The translations under genes were made by a program, and so were the position numbers. Under the pieces are notes generated by a model. The model worked only from the letters and a program-made list of their open reading frames with translations. It did not search any database and had not been told where the DNA came from. From Flavilitoribacter nigricans DSM 23189 = NBRC 102662 (GTDB lineage Bacteria > Bacteroidota > Bacteroidia > Chitinophagales > Saprospiraceae), in contig NZ_PDUD01000023.1 of assembly GCF_002646595.1 (NCBI RefSeq), positions 186,001 to 250,000 on the forward strand: DNA of 64,000 nt. The letters run 5' to 3'. Positions 27,755 through 37,306 of this stretch are shown here, in pieces; position 1 is the stretch's first letter; each line of letters starts with the position of its first letter.

Positions 27755-28561
27755 TCATTGGAATTTCGGAGGGCGCCGGCTCTGGGCCGCCAGGAATGCT
27801 TCCTCCAGGTCTTTGGACAGGAACATGGCGGCATTCCAGATGCTGATCTGCTGGAGCGAATCGGCTACCGAATGATCCCGGGCGTACAGCATGACTTCCT
27901 TGATCCCGCGGACGGATAGAGGCGATTTCTGGGCGATCGACCGGGCTATTTCCAGCACGCCGGCTTCCAGTGCTTCCCGGTCGCTGTAACACTGGTTGAC
28001 CAGCCCGATCTGTGCTGCTTCCCGGCCGGACACGTTTCGACCCGTATAGGCCAGTTCGGCGGTCATTCCGGGACCGATGATGCGCGGTAGCCGCTGCAGA
28101 CTGCCCAGGTCCGCTACCATACCCAGATCGATCTCCTTAATGGAAAAATAGGCGTCTTCCGAGCAGTAGCGCATATCACAGGCCGCGATGATGTCCAGGC
28201 CTCCGCCCACACAGGCACCGCTGACGGCCGCCAGCACCGGTTTGCGACAGGCTTCCAGCGCACTGACCATCGCCTGCAGGCGGAGGATGAATTGCCGTAG
28301 TTTTTCCCGCTTTCGTCCCTCACAATCGATAGTCTGAAATTGCTGGATGTTCATCAGGACCTCCAGGTCCATTCCGGCACAAAAGTGCTTGCCCTCGCCC
28401 GAGAGCACGATCACCCGTACCTCATCGTCCTGATCGAGCGCTTCGAAGACCGTCTGCAGTTCTTCCCAGGCTTCCCGGTGTAAGGCATTGGCTTTTTCCG
28501 GGCGGTTGATGTTCACCCGGGCGATATACTCGTCGATGGATACTTGGAAATGCTGGTACAT
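27755..28561 (-). CDS. Crotonase-family protein, dienoyl-CoA isomerase-like
   Basis: A 268-residue enoyl-CoA hydratase/isomerase fold. The oxyanion-hole segments are GEGKHFCAGMDLEVL and GACVGGGLDIIAACDMRYCS. The acidic residues in GGLD, SIKEIDLGMVADLGSLQRLP correspond to the Asp/Glu/Asp set of delta3,5-delta2,4-dienoyl-CoA isomerase (ECH1 type), and the run VADLGSLQRLPRIIG strongly resembles that subgroup rather than plain hydratases, so it probably isomerises double bonds in beta-oxidation of unsaturated acyl-CoAs. The subfamily call is an inference from recalled motifs. It is upstream of fabH on the same strand, about 170 nt away, and not obviously co-transcribed. Confidence 0.85.
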   Translation of the reverse strand: MYQHFQVSIDEYIARVNINRPEKANALHREAWEELQTVFEALDQDDEVRVIVLSGEGKHFCAGMDLEVLMNIQQFQTIDCEGRKREKLRQFILRLQAMVSALEACRKPVLAAVSGACVGGGLDIIAACDMRYCSEDAYFSIKEIDLGMVADLGSLQRLPRIIGPGMTAELAYTGRNVSGREAAQIGLVNQCYSDREALEAGVLEIARSIAQKSPLSVRGIKEVMLYARDHSVADSLQQISIWNAAMFLSKDLEEAFLAAQSRRPPKFQ

Positions 28562-28856
28562 GATGATCTGGTGTTAGGGTGCCGGGAGGCAGTAGTTTTG
28601 TCGATACGGTCCTGAAAATGATCGGCTCAAATGCCAGAGCCGGATTACAAAAATGGTTGCCAATAACGAACGATCGCAGTCACGGAACGGCCGAAGCTTT
28701 ACCTGATCTGATCAATGTTATTGGACTAATTATTTAAGACATGGCGATCCGGACGAAAGCAGTCCGGGGAGTCAATATAAAAGAAGTTTTGCGAAAATTA
28801 AGGCATTCGGCCGGAAAGGAACAAAAGAAACCGCCGGGCCGGACTAAGGCCTTTCC
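28562..28856. other. Intergenic with small hairpins
   Basis: No gene. CCGGAC...GTCCGG near 28751-28769 is a small palindrome. GACTAAGG / CCTTAGTC at 28842-28862 overlaps the stop codon of the symporter gene and may help end its transcript. Confidence 0.4.
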
Positions 28857-30350
28857 TTAGTCTTCTTCCGTTTTGGGAACGTGGTACGAAATGGTAAGCA
28901 GGCCGACAAAAGTCAGCAGTCCATTGACCGCCAGGTTCAGGTAACCGAACTGGAAACCGTAGAAAATGGAAGCGGAAAACAGATCCAGCAAATAGGTGAG
29001 GATCGGCGCTGCGATACAGATGGGGATCACCCAGCGATTGTTGACTTTCAGGTCCGTCAGCATGCCGAAAGCGAACAGGCCGAGCAGTGGTCCGTAGGTA
29101 TAACCGGCTACTTTGAGCAGTTGACTGATCACCGCGCGATCGTTGATCAGATTAAAGATCAGGATCACAATGAACAGTAAAACGGAAAAACCGATGTGTA
29201 CCCGGAAACGGGTTTTCTTCTTCTCTTCCTCACTGACATCCGATTTTTCAAAGTCGAGAAAATCGACGCAAAAAGAAGTCGTAAGCGCCGTCAGGGCGGA
29301 GTCCGCGCTGGAATAGGCCGCTGCGATCAGCCCGATGATGAATACGATACCGACCATCGGTGAGAGGTGTTGCAGAGCGATCATCGGGTATAATTCGTCG
29401 GATTGAGCCGGAATAGAAAGGCCTACATTAGCGGCGTAGATATATAAGAGCGCGCCCAGACTGAGGAACAAAAAGTTCGCAAAGACCAGCACCGCGCTGA
29501 ACGTAAACATATTCTTCTGGGCATCCCGGATCGTCGGGCAACTCAGGTTCTTTTGCATCATATCCTGGTCCAGGCCCGTCATGACAATCGTGATCAGGGC
29601 ACCACCGATAAACTGCTTAAAGAAGTTATTCGGATCACTCCAACCGCCTTCGAAGAAAAAGATTTGGGAGTACTCGCTGTTCTGAACGTAATCGATCATA
29701 CCGCCGATATCCGTTTCCAGCGCACTGCCGATGGAAAAGATGGTAATCACCACTGCTACCAACATACTCAGCGTTTGCAGGGTATCCGTCCAGATGATGG
29801 TGTTGATGCCACCGCGGAAAGTATAGACCCAGATGAGCAGGATTGTGGCGGCTACCGTTGCCCAGAAGGGGATTCCCATCGGCCCCAGCACGAAGTTCTG
29901 CAATACAATAGCCACCAGATATAAACGGAAGGAAGCACCCAGAATACGGGAAAGTAGGAAATAGGCCGCACCGGTCTTGTAGGCGCTGAGCCCGAGTCGC
30001 TCTTCCAGGTAAGTATAGATGGAAGTGAGCTGCATCCGGTAGTATAAAGGCATGAGTACCAGAGCGATCACTGCGTATCCGAGCAGATAACCAAAAACGA
30101 CCTGCATGTAGGAGAAGGCCTGATTGGCACCGCCGGCTCCGACCGTACCCGGAACGGAGATAAAGGTCACTCCGGATAAAGAGGCTCCGATCATACCGAA
30201 GGCCACCACCAACCAATTGGATTTTCTGCCGGCGAGGAAAAACTGATCATTATCCGCATTCTTGCCGGTGAGATAGGATATACCTATCAACAGCAAAAAA
30301 TAAGCGATGATTACGCCCAAAATTATGGTTGGTGTCAACTGCTGTATCAT
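28857..30350 (-). CDS. Sodium:solute symporter (SSS family)
   Basis: A 497-residue secondary transporter with about 13 hydrophobic segments. The start at 30350 (MIQQLTPTIILGVIIAYFLL) is chosen over a 12-codon upstream extension. Typical SSS features: FFLAGRKSNWLVVAFGMIGAS followed by LSGVTFISVPG in helices 1-2, and the middle helix run RGGINTIIWTDTLQ; the later sequence AAAYSSADSALTALTTSF holds the conserved small-residue Na+-site region (SSADSAL). Substrate is not evident: SSS proteins move sugars, amino acids, proline or nucleosides. It stands alone with a fairly long 5' region, divergent from the GH13-like gene. Confidence 0.92.
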   Translation of the reverse strand: MIQQLTPTIILGVIIAYFLLLIGISYLTGKNADNDQFFLAGRKSNWLVVAFGMIGASLSGVTFISVPGTVGAGGANQAFSYMQVVFGYLLGYAVIALVLMPLYYRMQLTSIYTYLEERLGLSAYKTGAAYFLLSRILGASFRLYLVAIVLQNFVLGPMGIPFWATVAATILLIWVYTFRGGINTIIWTDTLQTLSMLVAVVITIFSIGSALETDIGGMIDYVQNSEYSQIFFFEGGWSDPNNFFKQFIGGALITIVMTGLDQDMMQKNLSCPTIRDAQKNMFTFSAVLVFANFLFLSLGALLYIYAANVGLSIPAQSDELYPMIALQHLSPMVGIVFIIGLIAAAYSSADSALTALTTSFCVDFLDFEKSDVSEEEKKKTRFRVHIGFSVLLFIVILIFNLINDRAVISQLLKVAGYTYGPLLGLFAFGMLTDLKVNNRWVIPICIAAPILTYLLDLFSASIFYGFQFGYLNLAVNGLLTFVGLLTISYHVPKTEED

Positions 30351-30614
30351 AAACTCCTTTGCGACCTTATTTTTAGCGCAGGGCAAATATAGAAAAATTT
30401 GGATTAGCGCTGATTCTTATCTAATCTTGCAATGAAATGATGTGGTGCAGTGGCCCAATTGTCGGTAAGCAATACGGTTCACTGAATTTGGTAGAAGCAA
30501 CTGCAGCGTGAAAGAATTGCTCCAGGAGTAGCAGGCGGGAGATCTCCATGATCATTCCTTTTCTGCGGCCGATTGCCCTTCATTTCCGGCGCGAATCATC
30601 AACAAGCTCACCGT
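30351..30614. other. Divergent promoter region
   Basis: 264 nt between the symporter start (minus) and the GH13-like start (plus). No gene or repeat recognised; it must hold promoters for both genes but no clear TTTG/TAnnTTTG pair could be fixed. Confidence 0.35.
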
Positions 30615-32675
30615 ATGACTTTATCCGATAACCTGACTACCTGGCTCCAGCGACTGGACCGCTCCGAAACCGACGCTTCGATCCGGGCATTCGTTACCGG
30701 AGACCGGGCTTTTATCGCGGAACTGCTACCCGAGCTGGCTGTGCAGTTACCGGGTGTACGGGTGATGAAGCTGTTGCGGGAGCGGCTGGGGAGCGAGCTG
30801 CTTAGCGCCTGCCTGGGAAGTGATTACCAGCAGGCCAGCCCGTTGGAGGGCCTTACCGACACCAGTTGGATCCGATCGGCCAATCTGGTGGGCATCAATG
30901 TGCGTACGATCAGCCATTTCTGGAATGTGGTCAAATACAGCCTGACCCTGCCGGCCAGCCAGTCCGCCATTCATTTGCTGCCCATCTGGGAGCCCGGAGT
31001 GGTGGCCAGTTTGTACGGTATGTCCAGTCGGAATATCAACCCGGAATTTTTCAGTGAAGAACTGGCTACACTCTGTCCCCACCTCAGCACGGTGGAAGTA
31101 CAACTCCGGGCCGTGATCAATCTGCTCCACGCACTGGGCCGCACGGTGGGTATGGATGTGATCCCCCATACGGACCGTTACGCGGAGATCGTGCTTGCGA
31201 ATCCCCAGCACTTCGAGTGGTTACAACGCTTTGAACTCGAGATCGTCGATCATGCCGCAGACCTGCACCTGCAGGTACAGGACGCCACCCTGGAATTCCT
31301 GGCGGAGCACGGACCGGCATCGGCCGGACTGGAATGGCCCGCCGAACGGGATGATTTTTATGCGGATACTTTCGGCGAGACCCGGCGAAATCTGGTATTG
31401 TTTGGTGAACCGTCGGATCAGGACGGCCGGAACCGCCGGCGCGGCGAATTGGTAAACTGGCTTTTTAATAGAGGTTACGAACCCGTACCGGCTACTATGG
31501 GGCCGCCCTACCGGGGCCTGGAAGTGGACCCCCGGCCCGAAGCGCGATCGGTAGATCACCTGGGACGGATCTGGTGTGAATACCGGATCCACAAACCTCA
31601 GGTCATGTCGCGGGTATTCGGGCCACTGACCCGCTATAAATTTTACGAGCGTCTGGATGATAATGCCGACTGGCAGATCGACTTTTCCCAACCCCGGACG
31701 GCGACCTGGTCGTATTTCCAGGAATTTTACGCCCGGGTGCAGCGCGAATACCAGTTTGATTTTATGCGGGGCGATATGTCCCACGTCCAAATGCGGCCGA
31801 AAGGGGTGCCGACCAAAAAAGAAGATTATTACGATCCGCACCAGATGGTGGGTAAATACATCCGGCAGACGGTACCCTATTTCGCCTATTTTGCCGAAAC
31901 CTTTCTGGTGGCTCCGGATATTATGGCCTACGGGGACGAACTGGATCACCTGGAAATGTCCGACGCAGACGCCACTTTGGGTGATCTGCAAAGTGTGCCG
32001 GTAGGCGACTGGGAATTCATGCGGCATTTCCGCTGGTATCTGGACCTGCTGGCGACCCGGCGCTTTGCTCCGAGTTTTACCATCATGACCGGGGATAAGG
32101 ACGACCCCCGCTTCGATAAATTTTACCTCGACGGCAACGAGGCGCGCCTGTTCATTGCGCTGTTCCTGCCCGATATGCCCAGCTACATGGCGCTGGGTTT
32201 CGAGCAAAGGGACCCGCATCCCGAGCCGGTGGCCAACGAATACTATACGAAGTTATATGTCTTCCTGATCGATCAGGGGTCGAAAGCCGTGACCGGCCCT
32301 TACCAATGGGGGGATAATCTGGATCTCTTTGCCCGGCTGCACCGCATCCGCCTGCAGGCGGACCAGCTTTGGCCCGAAACGGAGGGGCGCTCGGTGCGTT
32401 GGCTGATCTATCCCAATCCGGCCGGCACCCACTTTGTGATCGCCTGGGAGATTGTGGATACCCCTTATCTCTGTGTGGTCAATCTGGATACCCAAAAGGT
32501 CCGGAAAAACGTCAAAATCCCGTTGGTGGCCGAGTCCCCGAACTACCGCCTGATCTTTTCCACCCACAAAATGGTAGCCCGCCGCCACCGTAAATTACCC
32601 TGGAACGGCCTGCATCTGCAGATCACGCAACTGAAAGCCGGGGAGGGACGGATCTACCGGCGGGATGAGGATTGA
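30615..32675 (+). CDS. Divergent alpha-amylase (GH13-like) protein
   Basis: A 686-residue protein with a recognisable but unusual GH13 barrel. Region I reads RTVGMDVIPHTDRYAE; region II reads FDFMRGDMSHVQ, with the Arg and nucleophile Asp in the usual spacing; a region III acid lies in AYGDELDHLE; region IV may be IMTGDKDDPRF. HLLPIWEPGVVASLYG near residue 115 recalls the substrate-entry part of amylase-type enzymes. No signal peptide, so cytoplasmic. An alternative is an amylase-fold protein with transferase activity. The start ATG at 30615 is preferred to an earlier 14-codon extension. Nothing in the neighbourhood suggests glycogen or trehalose metabolism. Confidence 0.7.
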   Translation: MTLSDNLTTWLQRLDRSETDASIRAFVTGDRAFIAELLPELAVQLPGVRVMKLLRERLGSELLSACLGSDYQQASPLEGLTDTSWIRSANLVGINVRTISHFWNVVKYSLTLPASQSAIHLLPIWEPGVVASLYGMSSRNINPEFFSEELATLCPHLSTVEVQLRAVINLLHALGRTVGMDVIPHTDRYAEIVLANPQHFEWLQRFELEIVDHAADLHLQVQDATLEFLAEHGPASAGLEWPAERDDFYADTFGETRRNLVLFGEPSDQDGRNRRRGELVNWLFNRGYEPVPATMGPPYRGLEVDPRPEARSVDHLGRIWCEYRIHKPQVMSRVFGPLTRYKFYERLDDNADWQIDFSQPRTATWSYFQEFYARVQREYQFDFMRGDMSHVQMRPKGVPTKKEDYYDPHQMVGKYIRQTVPYFAYFAETFLVAPDIMAYGDELDHLEMSDADATLGDLQSVPVGDWEFMRHFRWYLDLLATRRFAPSFTIMTGDKDDPRFDKFYLDGNEARLFIALFLPDMPSYMALGFEQRDPHPEPVANEYYTKLYVFLIDQGSKAVTGPYQWGDNLDLFARLHRIRLQADQLWPETEGRSVRWLIYPNPAGTHFVIAWEIVDTPYLCVVNLDTQKVRKNVKIPLVAESPNYRLIFSTHKMVARRHRKLPWNGLHLQITQLKAGEGRIYRRDED

Positions 32676-32714
32676 TCGCTATTCCCGCCCGTAAATCCGC
32701 AGGCTAAAGCGTAC

Positions 32715-33071
32715 CTATTGCGGCTGCCCGTTCTCAATCCAGCAGGAAATGAGCTGGATGTTGGCGTCACTCAGTTTGGAGCGTCCCTGGGGCATAGCGT
32801 CATATCCGGAAATTTGCTGGATGCTGCCCAGAAACCGGTCCCGGTTACTTTCGCTGACCACCAGAGAATAGGTGCTCAGGTCGATCCCGTTTTGCCGGGC
32901 AGTTGCATTGTGGCAGCCCGAGGTGGCGCAGTTAGCATCAATAATGGATTTGATATTTTCGGTGTAAGTGGGCGTCAGTCCGCTGCAATCAAAGGTCTGG
33001 ATCTCTTCTTTTCCGCAGGAACCTAAAAATAGGCTCAGTAGAACTGCGAAAGCAATGTTTGTTCTGTTCAT
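32715..33071 (-). CDS. Small lipoprotein with CX4CH haem-type motif
   Basis: A 118-residue secreted lipoprotein: signal peptide with lipobox FLGSC (Cys near residue 19), then a short domain containing NCATSGCHN, a CX4CH motif, and a distal Met in YDAMPQG that could be the axial ligand. Bacteroidota have many such cytochrome-like domains (pattern IxDANCATxGCHN). A c-type haem is plausible but the spacing has one residue more than in classical CX2CH motifs, so attachment would need the appropriate lyase. Partner genes are not evident; it faces the GH13-like gene across 40 nt. Confidence 0.75.
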   Translation of the reverse strand: MNRTNIAFAVLLSLFLGSCGKEEIQTFDCSGLTPTYTENIKSIIDANCATSGCHNATARQNGIDLSTYSLVVSESNRDRFLGSIQQISGYDAMPQGRSKLSDANIQLISCWIENGQPQ

Positions 33072-33371
33072 GGTTATTTATGCTTGAGGGTAATGGAAGG
33101 GGAGCAGTCCCCGGAAATATCTACGATGATGGCCGTACCTTTGGATCTTGCCCGCCTGGTATGCTTAGCAGTCACCGGAGCCGAAGGATTGCAACCGTTG
33201 AACCCGCCCTTCCTTTAGAAGATTAAGCCCGATGCCGGAAATTTGTACTGAAAAAATTCGCAAAAAATGAACGGATATTTCCAAATTTGGTTTTTAGGAT
33301 TTTACCCGCTTCGGGAAGCTCCATTTTTTTTAACCGGGAAGTCCCCGACTTGACCGCAACGCACTACTGAC
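33072..33371. other. Intergenic, no gene
   Basis: 300 nt between the divergent cytochrome-like lipoprotein and the phzF-like gene. No open frame of interest, no clear repeat. It likely contains promoters for both. Confidence 0.35.
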
Positions 33372-34151
33372 ATGTACAAATTATACCAGGTTGATGCTTT
33401 TACTAATGAATTGTTCGGTGGTAATCCGGCCGCTATCGTTCCTTTGGAAAGCTGGTTGTCCGATGATGTCCTGCAGGCCATCGCCCTCGAGAACAATCTG
33501 TCCGAAACGGCTTTCTTCGTGCCCGAAGGCAGTGGGTTCCAATTGCGCTGGTTCACGCCGGGGATGGAGGTGGATCTCTGCGGACACGCTACGCTGGCTA
33601 CCGCCCACGTGCTGTTTGAACATCTGGACTATGCCGGGCAGCAGATCACTTTTCAATCCCGCAGCGGGGCCTTGTACGTTACGCGGGCGGAACAGGGCTA
33701 CCGGATGGACTTTCCCGCTGATCTTGCCGAAGTGGTGAACCCACCGGAAGCGCTGGTAAAAGCATTAGGGGAGCTTCCCCTGGAAGTACTTAAAGGCAAG
33801 GAAGATTATATGGCGGTGTTCCCGGACGAAGCTACCATCAGGGACCTGCAGCCCGATTTTCGGAAAATGATGGAACTGGGCGGACGCGGCGTGATCGCCA
33901 CGGCTCCCGGTAACTACGTAGATTTTGTTTCCCGTTGCTTTTTTCCAAATGCCGGAATTGACGAGGATCCGGTGACCGGATCGGCCCATACGGTGATGAC
34001 GCCTTATTGGGCGGAAAAACTCGGCAAGAACACGCTGGAGGCCCGCCAGATCTCCGCCCGGGGCGGCGAATTACTCTGTACCCTGGAAGGTGACCGGGTA
34101 TTTCTCGAAGGAGAGGCCGTTTCTTTTCTCGAAGGAACCTTTAAAATTTGA
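33372..34151 (+). CDS. PhzF family isomerase/epimerase
   Basis: A 259-residue protein with the two-lobed diaminopimelate-epimerase fold of the PhzF family. YQVDAFTNELFGGNPAAIVPL at the N-terminus is the family signature, Glu in NNLSETAFF is the proposed catalytic acid, GHATLATAHVLFE follows, and DEDPVTGSAHTVMTPYWAEKLG is the second conserved block. Family members catalyse isomerisation in phenazine formation in some bacteria and unknown reactions elsewhere; without other phz genes, this one is better described as a PhzF-like isomerase of unknown substrate. Normal length. Confidence 0.93.
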   Translation: MYKLYQVDAFTNELFGGNPAAIVPLESWLSDDVLQAIALENNLSETAFFVPEGSGFQLRWFTPGMEVDLCGHATLATAHVLFEHLDYAGQQITFQSRSGALYVTRAEQGYRMDFPADLAEVVNPPEALVKALGELPLEVLKGKEDYMAVFPDEATIRDLQPDFRKMMELGGRGVIATAPGNYVDFVSRCFFPNAGIDEDPVTGSAHTVMTPYWAEKLGKNTLEARQISARGGELLCTLEGDRVFLEGEAVSFLEGTFKI

Positions 34152-34251
34152 CAAATTTTTCAAAATTGTGACATAATAAAATTGGAATAGATTAAAAAAA
34201 AGTCCATCTTACCCGGGCAATTCTTTACCCCGTGATAATAGCGTCTATTCC

Positions 34252-35763
34252 ATGAAACATTTACTTGAGATCGTCAAGATCGTCACCAAAAAGAAGGTAA
34301 AAAAGATTGAGATCTTTGATGATCAGACCCTTCGCCATAAGCACAGCAAATTCGTACAATTTTACGACGCCATTACGGCCGGAAAATTCCGCAACGACCG
34401 TGATGCTTCCAATCTGTTATACGGTGGAGCGCCCAAAGATCCGCGCTACCGGCAGCTTAAATCCCGCTTTCGGCGCCGTTTGCTGAACACCCTGTTTTTC
34501 CTGGATGTCAACAAACCCAACAACGCCGATTTTGAACGGGCCTATACCAACGCCCACAAGGAGTGGGCCATCGTCAAGATCCTGCAGGCCAACAAGGCCG
34601 ACGATACGGCGGCCCACATGACCCGGAGCATTCTGACCACCGCTAAAAAATTCCAATTTACTGATCTGATCATCAACTGCAGCCGCATCCTCAGAGGATA
34701 CGCGGCCCGGGACGGTGATGAGAAGGCTTTCGAAGAATACGACGGTTACATCCGGGAATTCTCGGGTACGCTCGACGCCGAGATCCGCTCCGAAGAACTG
34801 TACCAAAAGGTGATCCTGCATTATTCCGCACCCATCACCACGGATAATGACCTGCCGGAAAAGATCAACGATTACAGTAATTCGCTGGCGAGCCTGTCGG
34901 AGCGTTTTGAATCGCCCATCATCTTCTACAATCTGTATCTGGTCTGGATCATGCGCTTTGAACTGGCCAGATCCTTCGATACGGTGCTCGAGATCTGCGA
35001 CCGGGCGGAACGCCAGATCGAGGACCGGCCGGCTTATTACCTCGAGGAGAAGCTGGTATTGTTCTACACCAAAAAGATGTCGGCCTACCTCCACCAGCGG
35101 GATTTCCGGATGGGTAAAACCAATGCCGAACAGTATCTCAAAAAATTTCCGGAAGGCAGTGATCCCTGGTTCACTTTTATGGAGTACTACCTGCTGCTCG
35201 CGATCCACTCCGATAATTATATCCAGGCGCTGGCTATTTTCAACCGGGCGCTGAGTAATAATGCCTTTAAGAAACTGGACGGCGAAGAACGGGAAAAGTG
35301 GTTCATCTACGAGGCCTACATCAATTACATTGTGGACCGGCGAAATTTCTCCCAGACCAAATTGCCCAAACCCAAGCGGCGTAACTTCCAGCTCGACCAG
35401 TTCCTGGAAGGCAATCACGAGTATTCGAAAAGCCAGCGAAACTTTGAGGTATTGTGCACCATATTGCAAATGTTATTCTGGCTGGAGCGCAAAAACAACC
35501 TCAAAGCCGAAGAAAGAATTGATAAACTTCGGGCCTTAGCTTCCCGAAAACTCGATAAGGAAGTATATTACCGCCCGATCCAGTTCATTAAACTATTACA
35601 TACCCTGCGAAAATCGGATTTCCAGATCGTGGACCAGCAACGGATCGATAAGTACTATAACCCGCTGGTGCAGCACCCCTTCTTTTACCGGGGGGCCATC
35701 GCCGAACTGGAAGTGATCCCCTACGAAAAATTGTGGGAGATGGTGCTGGAATATTTTGAATAG
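34252..35763 (+). CDS. Helical-repeat protein of unknown function
   Basis: A 503-residue protein without signal peptide or membrane segment. I do not recognise a named family. It is almost entirely alpha-helical with repeated paired helices of 30-40 residues (LYQKVILHYSAP, YLEEKLVLFYTKKMSAYLHQRDF, WFTFMEYYLLLAIHSDNYIQALAIFNRAL), much like TPR or other alpha-solenoid scaffolds. Basic N-terminus (KKKVKKIEIFDDQTLRHKHSKF). It probably acts as a scaffold; no enzymatic motif. It lies 46 nt ahead of cmk on the same strand and could be co-transcribed. Function unknown. Confidence 0.7.
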   Translation: MKHLLEIVKIVTKKKVKKIEIFDDQTLRHKHSKFVQFYDAITAGKFRNDRDASNLLYGGAPKDPRYRQLKSRFRRRLLNTLFFLDVNKPNNADFERAYTNAHKEWAIVKILQANKADDTAAHMTRSILTTAKKFQFTDLIINCSRILRGYAARDGDEKAFEEYDGYIREFSGTLDAEIRSEELYQKVILHYSAPITTDNDLPEKINDYSNSLASLSERFESPIIFYNLYLVWIMRFELARSFDTVLEICDRAERQIEDRPAYYLEEKLVLFYTKKMSAYLHQRDFRMGKTNAEQYLKKFPEGSDPWFTFMEYYLLLAIHSDNYIQALAIFNRALSNNAFKKLDGEEREKWFIYEAYINYIVDRRNFSQTKLPKPKRRNFQLDQFLEGNHEYSKSQRNFEVLCTILQMLFWLERKNNLKAEERIDKLRALASRKLDKEVYYRPIQFIKLLHTLRKSDFQIVDQQRIDKYYNPLVQHPFFYRGAIAELEVIPYEKLWEMVLEYFE

Positions 35764-35809
35764 GCACCGGAACGGGGCCGGTGCAACCAATACGACTTAA
35801 GTAAAGCCA

Positions 35810-36493
35810 GTGAAGAAAATTAATATTGCGATTGACGGATATTCCTCCTGTGGGAAAAGTACGTTAGCCAAGGCTATGGCCGAAAAACTCCATTATATCT
35901 ACGTGGATTCGGGGGCGATGTACCGGGCGGTGACGCTCTATTTTCTGGAAAATAAGGTGGATCTCGAAGACGATGCGGCCGTGGCCGATGCACTCGACCG
36001 GATTGACATTCGTTTCGAACGGGGACCGGAGGGGATCGAGACCTACCTCAACGGGCGATCCGTAGAATCCGAGATCCGGGAAATGCGGGTATCGAGTATG
36101 GTAAGTCCGGTAGCGGCCATTTCCAAGGTACGCCGGGCTATGGTGCGTCAACAACAGAAAATGGGCGAGCAGCGCGGGGTCGTAATGGACGGACGCGATA
36201 TCGGAACGGTCGTTTTCCCGGATGCGGAACTGAAGATCTTTCTGACGGCCGATCCCGCCGAACGCGCCCGCCGGCGCTACGAAGAACTGAAAGCCAAAGG
36301 ATCCTCCGCCAGTATGGAGGAGATTAAAAGCAATTTGCTGGAGCGCGATCACATCGACTCCAACCGTGAGGACAGCCCCCTGCGACAAGCCGTCGATGCC
36401 GTGGTGATCGATAATACGCACCTGACGCAGGAAGGGCAGTTGAAGCTGGCCCTGGAGCTGGCCGAAAGCCGGATCGAAGCCGGATCGGAATAA
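35810..36493 (+). CDS. cmk: Cytidylate kinase
   Basis: A 227-residue nucleoside monophosphate kinase phosphorylating CMP/dCMP with ATP. It starts with GTG at 35810 (MKKINIAIDGYSSCGKST, the P-loop). Further landmarks are YVDSGAMYRAVTLY, GRDIGTVVFPDAELKIFLTA and RARRRYEELK, all characteristic of bacterial Cmk. Length fits. The GTG start is forced, since no in-frame ATG precedes the P-loop. It is downstream of the helical-repeat gene. Confidence 0.97.
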   Translation: MKKINIAIDGYSSCGKSTLAKAMAEKLHYIYVDSGAMYRAVTLYFLENKVDLEDDAAVADALDRIDIRFERGPEGIETYLNGRSVESEIREMRVSSMVSPVAAISKVRRAMVRQQQKMGEQRGVVMDGRDIGTVVFPDAELKIFLTADPAERARRRYEELKAKGSSASMEEIKSNLLERDHIDSNREDSPLRQAVDAVVIDNTHLTQEGQLKLALELAESRIEAGSE

Positions 36494-36577
36494 TAACTGA
36501 TCCGGAAAAAGACCGCCGGAATGCGTTGCTCTCCGTTTATGTTTTTACCTTGGCCAAAAGTATTACCACCTCCCGCT

Positions 36578-37306
36578 ATGCTAAATAATGGATCTCGCGC
36601 CTGGTTTTTTCTTGTGATCGTCCTCTCCGTATTCGGTACGGCCTGTCATTCCGACCAGGCCGTCGACATCGTGGCCGATCGTTTTCAGATCGGTTATCAG
36701 GATGCTTTTATGGCCGGGGCCGGCCCTTTATCGGTCTTTTCTTCCTTACCCGCCCGACTGGATAGTATCGGCAAACTCCGGGATCTGCTGGTCGCCGTGG
36801 ATACTCATTACCTAAGTCGTCAGGGCAAGGACCGGAAACAGGAACTGGAAGTGACCCTGAGCAACGAATGGGCCCGCTGGGCACCCTACCGGGCCGATCC
36901 TTCCCTCTACAACATCGGCGGTCTGCTGAAAAAGTCACTGACCCAATCGGTAAATGATCTGCCGGAAGAACGGCTGCAGGAACTTGCCGGCATCATGGAG
37001 CAGGCGGATGCCTACTACGCTGCCGCGCGCCGCAACCTGGTCGTTGCCGATGTGAGCCTGTACCGTCTCGCTTCCCAGAAACAATATCTGGGGCTGGAAT
37101 TTCTCCGCGAAGAGTTGCAGGATTCGCTCCGGACCTTTGACCTGTCGCCGGAAACCCGGCAACAGTTCCGGCAGCAAATTCGCCGGACGGAGCTGTCCCT
37201 CAAAGATTATATGGGCTTTTGCGAAAGCGTTTATCTGAATTTTCGGGACAGTACCCATTACCAACCGGAAGCTCAGCGGAAAACTATTGCCTCCGACCTG
37301 CAATAA
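36578..37306 (+). CDS. Lipoprotein of unknown function
   Basis: A 242-residue predicted lipoprotein. Starting at ATG 36578 gives a signal peptide with lipobox VFGTAC; the upstream in-frame codons contain prolines and look untranslated. The mature part is helical: LRDLLVAVDTHYLSRQG and WAPYRADPSLYNIGGLLK, the last resembling the N-terminal pattern of the DUF885 family, but the match is short and the rest is too small for that family. Envelope location is inferred from the lipobox. Function unknown. Confidence 0.65.
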   Translation: MLNNGSRAWFFLVIVLSVFGTACHSDQAVDIVADRFQIGYQDAFMAGAGPLSVFSSLPARLDSIGKLRDLLVAVDTHYLSRQGKDRKQELEVTLSNEWARWAPYRADPSLYNIGGLLKKSLTQSVNDLPEERLQELAGIMEQADAYYAAARRNLVVADVSLYRLASQKQYLGLEFLREELQDSLRTFDLSPETRQQFRQQIRRTELSLKDYMGFCESVYLNFRDSTHYQPEAQRKTIASDLQ

